DNA from: Monodelphis domestica | Lineage: Eukaryota > Chordata > Mammalia > Didelphimorphia > Didelphidae | NCBI RefSeq assembly: GCF_027887165.1 | Contig: NC_077232.1 | Coordinates: 5,982,410 to 6,046,409, forward strand | Length of the DNA stretch: 64,000 nucleotides | Direction: 5' to 3' | In this document: positions 40,211 through 56,838 of the stretch, piece by piece | Layout: each line of letters opens with the position of its first letter | Position numbering within the stretch: the first letter of the stretch is position 1 | Program-made: the position numbers and the translations under genes | The notes under the pieces: generated by a model | What the model saw: only the letters and a program-made list of their open reading frames with translations | Told to the model about the DNA's origin: nothing | The model's database searches: none

Positions 40211-41774
40211 ATGGTGAGTGGGGAGGAGGCTGGGAAGGGGAAGTGGCCGCGGCCCTGCGGCCCCCGCTGGCTCTGCCCCGGATGCCCGTCTGCCGCCTGG
40301 TCTCAGAATCCGCTCCGGGCAGAAGCACGCTAAGGACCAGGCCTGGGGCTTTCGGGACTGGCCCAGGGTCACATTTGAACCCAGGACCTCCAGCTCCAGC
40401 CCTGGCTCTGCCTCGCTGCCCCCTCAGGGCGTCCTGTGGGCCTGCTCTGGGACTGCCGGTATTCCCGTGCTGCAGCTCACCCAGGGGAAGGGACTGGCCC
40501 AAGGTCACGCGGCCAGACCGAGGCACAAGCCGGGCTGAGCCCGTGTTTTCCCGACGCTCAGGCTGGGCTCGGGGCGTCCGTCCCCACGCGGGTGCCTCTC
40601 CCGGGCGGCCGCGGTGAGGTGGGGGGCGGGGGGGGGGGGGGCTCTGCTCGTTCTGCTCATCCTGCAGAGGCGCCCAGCTGCAGCGCCTTCACCTGCTCCA
40701 TTCCGACCGCAGGCTTCCTCTAGCAGCTTCAGTCACTCGCTGGCCTCACGGGGGAGGAAGTGCTGAGCAGAGCTTGGGGAAAGGCCCGAATGGGGAAGCG
40801 GGACCCGGGCCAGGGCAGGACTCAGTGCAGCCCCGAGACCGGCGTGGGGGCGCCCCAGGGAGCCGCCCGCCGGGTCTGTGTCCCGTTCAGCCCCGTCTAG
40901 CGGAGAACAGCCCCCCGGCACCGCCCCTCCCTGCCCCCCTTTTACAGAGGAAGAAACCGAGGCTGAGCGGGCTTGCCAGGGCGGGAGGAGGCAGCCAGGC
41001 CGTCCTGGATCCTTGAGGAAGCCCCCCTCGCCCCCCAGCCCGGACGCCACCCCCAGACCTCTTGTCTCCGTCCCGCGAGGTCATATGGCCCCCATTCGAC
41101 AGATGGGAGCACTGAGGCTGGGGCAGGAGCTGGGCTCCATTCCCGTGACGTCCCCACCCAAAGGCCCCTCCACTCTGCCCTCCCTCTTGCAGGCTCTGCC
41201 CAGGCTCGGGGGCCTGATGGCGCTGGCATGCGTGCCGGGGGCGCTGGCCTCCGAAGACAGAGGCTCCCACAGCTCGGTCACCGTGGTCCTGCTGGTGCTG
41301 CTGCTGCTCATCCTACTGGCAGGCTTGGCCCTGGCCTGGTATCACCTCAGCCGGGAGTCGGGGGGCTACTACCACCCCAGCCGCCTGGGCACCTCCCTGT
41401 GGGGCCAGGCTCGCCGGCTGCTGCGCGCCACAGGGGTGACCCGCTGGCTCCAAGGGCCGGCCGTCGAAGAGCTTCAGGACAGCATGGAAAAGCAGGAGGA
41501 GGAGGAGGAGGAGGAGGAGGAGGAGGACGAGGGAGAGGCCCAGCCCTGCCAGGAGGCCCAGGGAGCGGTGGACGGGGCCTCAGAGAGCCCAGGGGAAGCC
41601 CAGGGAGAAGCCTGCCCCGAGCAGAGGAAAGGCAGCGGCCCCCAGCCCGAGCCCGGCACCTCCTCTGAGGGCAGTGCCGAGGCCCTGCTGAGCGACCTCC
41701 ATGCCTTTTCAGGGACAGCAGCCTGGGAGGATGGCGCGGGGGCCGAGAGGGGCCTCAGCGTCACTGCGCTCTAG
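40211..41774 (+). CDS. PTPRCAP: CD45-associated protein (PTPRCAP)
   Basis: This is a lymphocyte transmembrane adaptor that associates with CD45 (PTPRC). Two coding exons: 40211-40213, which encodes only the initiator ATG before a GTGAGT donor, and 41193-41774 after acceptor 'cctcttgcag'. The product is 194 residues (human 206). The start is supported because M joined to ALPRL matches the human M-ALP N-terminus. Seen: a short hydrophobic leader (2-20), a small extracellular part, one transmembrane helix at about 30-50 (VTVVLLVLLLLILLAGLALA), the juxtamembrane motif SGGYYHPSRLG, an acidic poly-Glu tract, and the conserved tail GSAEALLSDLHAFSGTAAW ending in VTAL. The poly-Glu tract is encoded by a GAG/GGA microsatellite (about 41494-41527). 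The gene starts about 0.7 kb after CORO1B in the same direction. Confidence 0.96.
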
Positions 41775-41984
41775 GCCTCCGCTTCTGCCAGCCTCGCCAC
41801 CGTGGGGTACACGGGCCTCCCCCAGCCTCCCCCGGGCCCAGCCCGGCCTGCCCACATCCCCAGAGCACAGCAATGCCCGTCCCTCTGCGCCTGGTCCCCT
41901 CGCACCCGTCAAGGCCATCCCAGCCTCGCTGCCCTTGTAGACGTGTGGGTAAAAGGATGAGGACGGAGCAGCCTCCCCCCTGGA

Positions 41985-41990
41985 AATAAA
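41985..41990 (+). terminator. PTPRCAP: PTPRCAP polyadenylation signal AATAAA
   Basis: AATAAA in 'ctggaaataaagatgcc', 211 bp after the PTPRCAP stop, with a T/G-containing downstream element ('cctcgtgtccttcc'). Confidence 0.88.
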
Positions 41991-42125
41991 GATGCCCACA
42001 CTGGACTCCTCGTGTCCTTCCAGCGCGCCCAGCCCCTCCCCTCTCCTGCCCACTCCTCGCCAGGCGGCGCCCCACCACACCCTCCCAGGAAAGGAAGAAG
42101 CCCCAGAGTGCCATGATTCAGGTCA

Positions 42126-42131
42126 TTTAAT
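42126..42131 (-). terminator. RPS6KB2: RPS6KB2 polyadenylation signal ATTAAA
   Basis: On the minus strand 'ggaaattaaatgacctg' supplies the common variant ATTAAA, about 255 bp after the RPS6KB2 stop. Cleavage is expected near 42110, so the 3' end almost meets that of PTPRCAP. Confidence 0.75.
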
Positions 42132-42384
42132 TTCCTAAAAGATACAAGCAGCTGAGGGCCTGGGAGAAGGGCACTCACTCACTGCTCCCTGAGGCTGCAG
42201 CCTGGTAGTCCTGGAGCAGTCAGTTCCCATGATTCTGTGCAGAAGGCGCCCTCCTCCCCAGGCCCAAGGGCACTTTGCTTATCCCTGACTTTCCAGCCCG
42301 GCCCAAGGGGCCTACAGCACTGCACTTCCAGGCCAATCCCAAGAGGTGAAGGGGTGGCCGGGGCCAGCCAACGTCCTCCCTTTC

Positions 42385-47839
<5,455 letters not shown>

Positions 47840-48319
47840 GGCAGCCCGGGCCCGGGCGCCGGCCCCCCGCCCCCCGCGCGTCCCTGCGTGAGGGCGTCAC
47901 GGCCCCCCCGAGCGGGCCAGCCGGCTCCGTCACCTCCCGCCGCCCACACGGCCGGAAAGGAGGCGGCGCCTTTCCCGGGGGCTTGTGGGAGTTAAAGAGT
48001 TCAACGTGACCCCGTGGGCCCGGCGGGGGACAGCGTCTCCCCTCTCACCAGCCCCCCTCGGGAGGGTCGCTTCCCGTTCCCTGGGCCCCCACAGGCTCCC
48101 CGCGGGCAGGTCCAGGTCTTTCCCGGCGGTCCCAGGCCGGCAGGTCGCAGCCCCGGGGCGAGGGCAGGGCCCGGAGGAGTTCGCCCAGCCGGCGTCTCCC
48201 AGCCGAAGGTGCGGACCTGCTCTGCCGCCTCGGAGTCAGGCGACCTGCTCTTGAAGGAGGCCCGGCGCTCCACGGGGCGGGGGCGGGGGCGCAGTCCGTC
48301 CACACGCCCCTCTTAAGTA

Positions 48320-49440
48320 CTTGAACCCTTGACTTTTGGGAGGGGCCCAGCCCTTTCGGGATGCTCCCTCCGAGCCGGAGGAGGGGAGGTGTCAGCGCAG
48401 GAGGGGCGGTTTCCTCAGGACACTGACTTGTCCGCCTTCATTTATGCAATTATGAAATGGGGGCACGCACGCATGCCAGCTTGTTTGGGTGCTCGCAGGG
48501 AGGGGCCTTCAGGGCTCAACAACAGGGCCACTGAGGCAGACCTGGAGGGGGATGGGAGATGGTGAAAGGAGGCCGGGAGAGCCTGTGCCACCCGGGCCTC
48601 GGCAGCACCGATCTGATGGGTGGAGGAGGGCTGCGGGGGAGGGGCTGGCGTTTGAGGGCTCCGTCCAGGGTTTGGGGGGGAAAACAGACTAACTCCTCCT
48701 AGCTGGGCCACTCCAAACCGTTACCTTCGTCTTAGAATCCAAACCCGGGATTGGTTCTGAGGCAAAAAGAACAGAAGTAAGGCCTAGACAATGGGGGTTA
48801 AGTGACTTGCCCAGGGTCACACAGCTAGGAAGTCTGAGGCAGGATTTGAATCCAGGACCTCCCATCTTTAGGCCTGGCTCTCAATCCCCTGAGCCACCCA
48901 GCTGCCCTCGTTGGGTGAGTTTATTAACATGTCCAAATGATCTCCAAACTGCTGGTAAAACAAGTGAACCCATTAGTCCAATCCTCCAAGTCGTCTACAC
49001 CTATCGGGGTTCTGCTGGTATGTAGGGATTTTGTACCCAGAACCCCTTGGGCAGTGCCCGAACACTCCTGCTCATTGTTGCAGTGTTGCAGATTGAGGAT
49101 TCCATTTGTAAACTGGGATACTTACTGGCAGGGGGGACAAGATACAATTTGAAAAAACTGGGGTAACTGTAGCCGGCGGCTGAGAGGAGCTGCTACACTG
49201 TGGCCGCGTCCACCAGACTGCTCTGAGCCCAGCCCCCCGCGCAGGCGCAGTTCTTGCCCTCAAGTAACCGGGGCGGGCAGGGGAGCCCACTGGCAGAGCA
49301 GAGGGCAAAGCAGCCTGCCCGGCTGGGGGAAGCTTAGAGAGGGGGCACGTGGTGCGGGGTTCCTCCAATCAGAAAGGCGAAGGGGCTGGAAGTCCCGCCC
49401 CCCAAGCCCCTCTCAGCTAGGATTTGACTCCAAAGGCAGC
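48320..49440. mobile_element. Intergenic, with an inverted SINE
   Basis: An inverted tRNA-like SINE is at about 48718-48908 ('ccgttaccttcgtcttagaatcc' to 'gagccacccagctgccc'). The rest shows no gene or clear repeat; 49180-49300 is moderately CpG-rich. Confidence 0.6.
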
Positions 49441-50700
49441 CCTCCCCTCCTCATCTCTTTAGTGCTCACATCTACTCTGTCCCTGGGCTCTCCCTTCACC
49501 CAGGCCAGCCTCGGCACATGTGCAGTGACTCTGCTCCATCCCACCTCCCCCCCAGCTCCCCTAGCCAAGTTCCGGGCTCTCTTCTTTGTGGGCTGCTCTC
49601 CCTGCCCTCAGGCGGGTCTCCCCCTGATTACTCCCCCTGGAGTTCTCTGTTGGGCCTCTTCTCCGCTTGGTGATTTCATCAGTTCCGCTGAAGATCGGAT
49701 CTACCTGGCCAGCCCAACATCTGCTCACCTCCAATGGCCTTTCAGACTAACTCATGGGAGCAGCTGGGGGGCTCGGCAGATTGAGGACCAGGCCTAGACT
49801 TGGGAGGTTCTGGGTTCCAATCTGACCTCAGACGTTGCCTGGCTGTGTGACCCTGGGCAAGTCACTTCACTCCCATTCTTCAATATACAGTACTGATTCT
49901 AAGATGCAACGTAAGAGTTAAAGACAAGGACCTTAAACTCCTTCTCTTGCCTCCTCCTAGTTCCTGATGTCATCAAGGGTATTTAGCATCCTCTCAGTCC
50001 CTCAGGCTGCCAAACCAGACCCATCTTAACAGTCTGTTGCCAGGAGCTCTCCATTTCACCTTTGGACCATCTTTCAAATATGCCTCCTCCTCTCCTGACA
50101 CTCTATGGCAAGCCCTCAGCCCCTCACCCCGGAGCTACAGCAACAACTGCTGAAAGTTCTGCCTGCCTCAGGTCCCTCATCCTCTGTTCAGCCACGGAAG
50201 TGCTTTTCTTAAAGTGTAGGTCAGATCATGCCAGCTTGCTCGCACCCAGTGAACTGCAGTGGCCCCCTATCACTCTCAGGACCAAATACAGAATCCTCTT
50301 TGGCACTCAGAGTCCTTCATCTCCTGCACACTCCTACCTTGCCAGCTTCCTCCCTCACACATACTCTTCCATCCAGTGACATTGGCCATCTCTGAGTTCC
50401 AGGAATTTCCCAGGCTCGCCTGCCTGACTCCCCTCATTTCCCTCAAGTCCTGTGTTGTCCAGGACGCCTTTCCCATCCCCTCTTAATTCTGATGCCTTCT
50501 CTCTTCACAATTTCCCGTTTATCCAGTAGAGCTAGTTACATGGAGAGGTTTGCTTGTGGCCCCTCCTCCCACCAGATTATGAGCTCCTTGAGGGCAAGGA
50601 CTGTCTCTTGCCTCTTGAATCCTCAGTGTACCTGGCATATAGTGCCTGGCACATAGTAGGCACTTAGTAGATGCTTACTGACTATTGGTTCCAGTGATTG
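49441..50700 (+). mobile_element. L2/CR1-like LINE interrupted by a SINE
   Basis: Plus-sense L2/CR1-like 3' text at about 49441-49760 and 49925-50690 ends in 'ctggcacatagtaggcacttagtag...gcttactgac'. A plus tRNA-like SINE at about 49765-49920 separates the two halves. Confidence 0.6.
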
Positions 50701-53050
50701 GTCCAGAGCTGAAAGCTTTACGATCTCCTGTCTAGCCTCCAGAACAGAGACAACTGTGGGGGGTACCCCAGAGACAAGGTTGCTGGTTTCCTTCTTGGGC
50801 AAACCACCAGATGGCACTCATCTTCCTAGCCCAGCTCTTGCACTGAGCATGTGCAGATGGCCTCCTGGCCTCCAAGTTCCCCAGAAGGATGGAGTCATTT
50901 CAGTAATGACTCATAATCATCTCCTGGCTCCCGCCCCCACCCATGGGGACCCCATTCTCCTTTCCCCTCCTCAGCATATACATGGCTCCCAAAGCGTTCA
51001 GCAGTCCAGGAGTCCGGAATTCAAGGGTTCAAATCCTTTGGTCACCTCCTAGTCTGAACTCCTTCATCTATAAAATAAGGGCCTGGGACTGGCAGACCTT
51101 GGAAAGTGTGACACTGTTCAGCCATTAACAAGCTAATAGCAGGAGTGGTTCCAGCTGCTTGGGGTAAGAGGCCCCTCTTCCTTCGCCTCTAGTCTCTTGG
51201 GTCTTCTTGTTGTTGTTCATGACCCCATTTGGGATTTTCTTGGCAGAGAGGCTAGAATGGTTTAACGTTTCCTTCTCCAGCTCATTTTACAGATGGAGAA
51301 ATGGAGACAAACAGGATGAAGAGACTCGACCAGGGTCACATAGCTAGTAGATGTCTGAGGCTGGATTTGAACTCAGGCCCCCTGAGGAATCTAACCACAG
51401 CCCAAATTTGCCATAGCAAATACCCTGGAGGCTCCTCCATGCTCCATGCCTCTTTCTCCCAGTAAGTTGAGTCAGCCAGAAACCCCTCCCCCCAAGTACC
51501 AGACAGCAGGGTCAACACCACAAAGCTCTGTGTATTTTTCAAGTAGGTGGCTATCGGCGGGCAGCTGTTGTTTTCATATTGCCAAGCCAGCTCCCCGAAA
51601 CCTCAATACAAGGAAGAACTTGGAAAGAAGAGGAAGAACTATTGGGCAGAACTGATAGAGGAAAAAGCACCTTCTGGGCAGTTTTCCAGTTCTCGGAGCC
51701 CCGTCTATGCAAAGAGGTGGAAGGAGGCGTCTCTCCCAAAGCTCACACTTCATTATTGCCTAATATTCGGATTCATTATTGCTCAATATTTGGTTTCGAT
51801 TGTTCCCTGGTGGTTATGTGTAGTGTGGCTCTGGTTTTCCTGACTCTGCTTACTTCCCTCTGCATCGGTTTATGCGAGGCTTCCCAGGGCTGTTGGGGGG
51901 GGGGGTTCCTGGAGGGCCCGCAGGGCCGGTGGGAGGGCTGCTCATCCATCATCGGTGCCCACCTCCAGCCCAGGCCTCCCAGAAGCCATAGCGTGCACAC
52001 ACCCGTCTCAGCGGTCGGACCAAATCCAGTTGAGGGGAACCACAGGCGGGAGTTGGGGGTGTCTATCCCAGGCATGTGAAGACTTCCTCTGCTGACAGGT
52101 AGATGAGAACAGCTTGTTCCAACAGCCGACCACGAAGGCAACCGAAGCAGGTGCTGGAGCCCTCCGAGCTTGGTCAGCCGGGGAAGGAGGATGCCCAGGC
52201 CATGAGCTGCATCCTGGCCCTGCTCCAGGGCTCCTGCCTTCTGTCTTGATGACTCTGGAGAAGGGAGTGAAGGCGTCACCCTGCGATGTCATTGGTCCCC
52301 TCAGAAGACAAAGGACCAAACAACAGCCTTCCCAGGCTTCTGAGTAACCGCTCACACGTTGTTCATTGTTTCCTACAGCCCAGCCATCTTCTGTTACACT
52401 CATGTGCTGGGGTGGTTCGCTGTTCCCAGAGCCACTAGATGGGCATCGACTGTTTCCAGGTGTCCGCTGCCACCAGGAAGTGCCGGGAGAAGCATGTCTG
52501 TGTCCAGGGAGCCCTCCTTTCTGTTAATGCCCCCCATGTCACAGGGTCTACTGTGGATCTCTGGAAAACTCCCAGCAGGACATCCCCAGGCCTGGGCGTT
52601 GCCAATTCTCTCTTCTTCACCTCCATCTCCCAAGATCTGGGCCTGTGGAAGGCAGGCCATGAGGAGCCCTACACAGATCGCCGACCCCCCCCCCAACCCA
52701 CCACCCAGGGCTCCTTCCGTCTCCACTGGCTTTCTTTGCCTCATTCTGCTGCCTCCATGGCTCTCCCTAGCCATCTCAGACTAGAGCTCCCTATCAGCGG
52801 AGTCTCCACAGACACCTGTCAAAGGACCCCAGTTCTTATGCAAGCACAGAGCTCCCAATGGCGTCCCCCCCCAAAAAATGCAGAGTACCCCAAAGGGGTG
52901 CAGTGGGTCATAATCAATTCATTGAATTCTTCTCTCTTTGGTGACTTCCCCCTTCCCCAAGGAGCTCCCCAGTCCTCGGAACTCCTCAAACCATCCTGTG
53001 TCACACACACACCCTCTCAAGAGAAACAAACTTGTGCTTGACATCTAGAA
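50701..53050. other. Intergenic, sparse repeats
   Basis: An inverted MAR1-like SINE lies at about 51205-51400 ('catgaccccatttgggattttcttggcagag'). Elsewhere no gene or strong repeat was recognised. A run of Gs is near 51895-51905. In human, CARNS1 lies next upstream of RPS6KB2; I found none of its exons here. Confidence 0.35.
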
Positions 53051-53054
53051 TATA

Positions 53055-53222
53055 TAAGGAGGGGGCAGCTGGGTGGCTCAGTGGGTTGAGAGCCAGGCCT
53101 AGAGACAGGAGGTCCTGGGTTCAAATGTGGCCTCAGATACTCCCCAGCTGTGTGACCCTGGGCAAGTCACTTAACCCCCATTGCCTAGCCCTTTCTGTTC
53201 TTCTGCCTTGGAATCCATACAA

Positions 53223-53282
<60 letters not shown>
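53055..53282 (+). mobile_element. tRNA-like SINE with (TG)n tail
   Basis: A complete SINE head and body ('gggggcagctgggtggctcagtgggttgagag'... 'ccttggaatccatac') ends in about 56 bp of TG dinucleotides (53226-53281), which presumably grew from its tail. Confidence 0.9.
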
Positions 53283-53283
<1 letters not shown>

Positions 53284-53589
53284 CATGGTTAAACAGTTAT
53301 CACTGGTGGTAACTCTCAGTCCATGATGGCTAAATGATCGAAGGATATTAACAACCAGCAGAAGGAAAACACAGATGATTTCTAATCACTTCACAGTGGT
53401 CAGGCTCAGAATCAGAGGACAAAATTCATAGAACTTTGAGGCACCTCAATGAAGAAGGCTCTGGAGCAATAGTTCAGGTACTGGGTATACATATTACCTT
53501 TATATTATGCAAGTAGAGAGCGAGGAGGAGGAGACATTGAATTGTACTTAAAGATTCCTGCTGGCTGCATTAAAAAAACAAAAACAAAA

Positions 53590-54330
53590 AAACCTCACCT
53601 TCCACCCAAGAATCAATACTGTGTATTGGTTCCAAGGTAGAAGAGTGAAAAAGGATAAGCAATGAGAGTGAAGTGACTTGTCCAGGGTCACTTAGCTAGG
53701 AAGTATTTGAGGCCAGATTTAAACCCAGGACCTCCCATCTCTAGGACTGGCACTCAATCCACTGAGACACCCAGCTCTCTCCTGCCCTCTATGTATTGAC
53801 TTAGTTTGTTATGTCTATCTTATTGCTTTTTTATGTATGCTGTTAAATATTTCCCAATTGTATTTTGGTAGACACCCTGGAGAGTTCAGGGCCACACCCT
53901 ACATCAGCCTGCTGGCTGCCTGTTTGATCCCACTGGTCTCCATGGGTAAAGGGGGTGGGGGGAGAATCTTGTCTTTTTCAGCAGAGGTGACAAATGTGAG
54001 ATTTGTCAGTCCAACACTCTGGAGTGATGTTGAAACTGAATTGAAATGTAATTGGGAGATATTTAACAAAGTAAATCAGTAAAACAGAGATAGCATTACA
54101 TTTAAAAATGAGGTTCCCAGGGGCAGCTGGGTGGCTTAGTGGATTGAGAGCCAGGCCTAGAGATAGGAGGTCCTGGTTTCAAATCTGGCCTCAGACACTT
54201 CCCAGCTTGGTGACCCTGGGCAAGTCACTTGACCCCCATTGCCTAGCCTTTACCACTCTTCTGTCTTGGAGCCAATACACAGTATTGACTCCAAGATGGA
54301 AGGTGAGGGTTTAAAAAAAAAACAACACAA
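53590..54330. mobile_element. Two further tRNA-like SINEs
   Basis: An inverted copy lies at about 53595-53780 and a plus copy at about 54118-54318 with an A-rich tail. The DNA between shows no gene. Confidence 0.8.
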
Positions 54331-55099
54331 AAACAAATAAACAAGGAGGCTCCCTTTCTATTTCATGCCAGTGTACTAAAGAGCCATCAATTTCCAAGTC
54401 CTAGTGAGCTGACTGACCTACAGGTCACCTCTCCCATGCACCTAGGCATCAATCAGTTCACAAACATTTAACAAACCACCTGCTCTCTGGGCCAAGTAGT
54501 AGGGCCATGGGGAATAGAAAGTCAAAAATGGAGCATTGCCTGCCTTCAGGGAGTTTACATTCTAATGGTAGAGACTAAAAACATGGGACACCTAGGTGTG
54601 CACCAAATAGTTTCTAGGCTTAAAACAGGAAGACCAACTGGGAGGCTAGGGCTATAATCTAGACAAGTGGTGGGAGCTTAAACTAAGCTCTGGGTGGGAC
54701 TGTAACAAAATGCCCCTCCCAAATTAATCACCTCTAATCTTATCCACAGGCTGCTAACTCAAACCTTGACTGACCTCCTCTGTCCTCTGATTGGGGGACT
54801 CTCTGGAGGGTGGATATTGACATCTCCTAATGGCTTCCTTGAGAAAGGACAGAGCCTGGGCTCCTTCAGCGTACTGTAAACTGCATCTCCTGCTCTAGCT
54901 ACTTTCTTTTCTTTTTTAATTTTAATTTTTTCCAGATTATGTGTTGGTACAATTTTTTATAATCATTTTCTGACATTTTGTAATCCATGTTCTCTCCCTC
55001 ACACTTTTCCCCCCCTCCCCAAGAAAGCAAGTAATAGGATTCAGATTGGACATATATTATTGTATAATACCTATATCTTTTTCATTTTGTTTTTACTTT
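54331..55099. mobile_element. LINE fragments
   Basis: Minus-sense L2/CR1-like text near 54450-54560 ('cattgcctgccttcagggagtttacattctaatgg') is followed from about 54900 by inverted L1-like LINE text ('ttccagattatgtgttggtac', 'catgttctctccctc'). Confidence 0.45.
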
Positions 55100-55297
55100 T
55101 TTAAAACCCTTACCTTCTGTCTTAGAGTCAATACTGTGTACTGGCTCCAAGGCAGAAGAGTGGTCAGGGATAGGCAATGGGGATTAAGTGACTTGTCCAG
55201 GGTCACCCAGCTGGGAAGTGTCTGAGGCCACATTTGAACCCAGGACCTCCCATCTCTAGGCCTGACTCTCAATCCACTGAGTCACCCAGCTGCCCTC
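55100..55297 (-). mobile_element. tRNA-like SINE within LINE sequence
   Basis: A full-length inverted copy runs from 'aaaacccttaccttctgtcttagagtcaatactg' to 'gagtcacccagctgccc', inserted in LINE-derived sequence. Confidence 0.85.
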
Positions 55298-55309
55298 TCT
55301 TTTTTACTT

Positions 55310-56838
55310 TTTGAAAATTTTATTTAATTAGATAATTTAGAATATTTTCCCACTGTTACAAGAATCATGTTCTTTCCCTCTCCTCCCCCCACCCCTCCCG
55401 TAGCTGACCCACAATTCCACTGGGGTGACGTTGATCAAGACCTATTTCCATATTATATAATACATATTTCTATGATGATTATGTTATTGCGTGGGACAGG
55501 GTCACAAACAGTGGACGCCACCACTGAAAGAAGTTCCTGAACCCAGAGCTCAGAAGCCAAAGTAGAAGACAGCAGTTTATTCTTTCACAAGAAAAGGACA
55601 TTCCCCAGCTTTTTGTGCCTCAAAGCATTGAATCCAAAGATTTATGGGGTGCCCAATCAAAGAAAGGTCTCCCCCTCCCCTTCCCACCTTTTGATCCACT
55701 CAGATGTCATCTTTGACATCTTTAAAGATAAGTGAATTACTGGGTTGTACAAGATAAGTGAGTAGTTAAAGGGTGAGTAAATGGCAAGATGACAAGATTG
55801 GATGGACTGTGAGTTACTCCACCCAAAGTCGAGACCTTTGATGGGTTTGTTGTTAGAGGGTGGGTGGGGGGTTCTAAAAGGAAGGGAAAGTACTAAGATC
55901 TAGCTAGAAGCTTAGCACTTCTCAGGAGAGACACAGATTTTATCCCTTTCAATGGGAAACAAGACACATTGCTTACTCTGGAGAAAAATTCAGGGAGGAA
56001 AGAAAGTGAAGAATAGCCGCTCCACTCAGAGCCTGTTCCTTCTGTGGCAGTGGATAGAGAGCTTTTCTGCCCTGAGTCCCTTCCCCGTGTCCTGGACCCT
56101 TGCATTACTGAGAATAGGTAAGCTTTTGATCCTTGTGCTTTGTGGCTGCTTCTCTGTCGTGCTGTCCTGGTTCTGATGAGTTCATACAAGTCTTTCTAGA
56201 TGTTTGTGATCGTCCTGTTAGTCATCTCTCATGGCACAGTCGTGTTTCATCACAATCCTATCCCACGACTTGTTCAGCCATTCCCCAATGGATGGATGCC
56301 ACCTCAGTTTCCAATTCTTTGCCACCACCAAAAGAGCTGCTAGAAATATTTTTGTACTAGTAGATCCTTTCCCCCATCTTTGATCTTTTGGAACGCAGGC
56401 AGGCCTAGTCGTGGTATGTACGTCTGGTGGCCCTTGATGCATGGTTCCAAATTGCTCTCCAGTATGGTTGTATCCATTGGCAGCTCCACCAACAGTGTAT
56501 TAGTGTCCCAGTTTTCCCACGTCTCCTCCAACATTTACCATTGTCCTTTGTGGTCCTGTTAGCCAGTCTGATAGGTGTGAGATGGTACATCAGAGTTGTT
56601 TCCATTTGCATTTCTCTAATTAAGAGGGATTTGGAGCATTTCCTCATCTGACTAAAGATAGTTTTAATTTCTTCATATGAGAACTGCCTGTTCACAGCCT
56701 TGAACACTTGCCAAGTGGGGGATGTCTTGTATTCTCATACATTTGAGTCAGTTCTCTATCTAGTTGAACAATAAGACTTTCGGCAGAGACACTTGCTATA
56801 AATCCCACCCATCCATCCCCAGTGTATTGTTTACCTTT
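55310..56838 (-). mobile_element. L1-like LINE (target of an LTR and of the provirus)
   Basis: Inverted LINE text lies at about 55310-55475 ('tagctgacccacaattccactgggg') and 56020-56838 ('ttcagccattccccaatggatgg', 'ccaacagtgtattagtgtccc', 'aactgcctgttcacagcc'). It is split by an LTR-like insert and abruptly replaced at 56839 by the 3' LTR of the retroviral copy. Confidence 0.7.
55480..55960 (-). mobile_element. Probable LTR inserted in the LINE
   Basis: On the minus strand there is a TATA-like 'ccccataaatctttgg', then AATAAA ('aagaataaactgctg', near 55578) and a 3' part ending near 55482 ('cgcaataaca'), an LTR-like order of signals. The LINE text on both sides does not include this segment. 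I could not fix the upper boundary or a target duplication. Confidence 0.5.
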
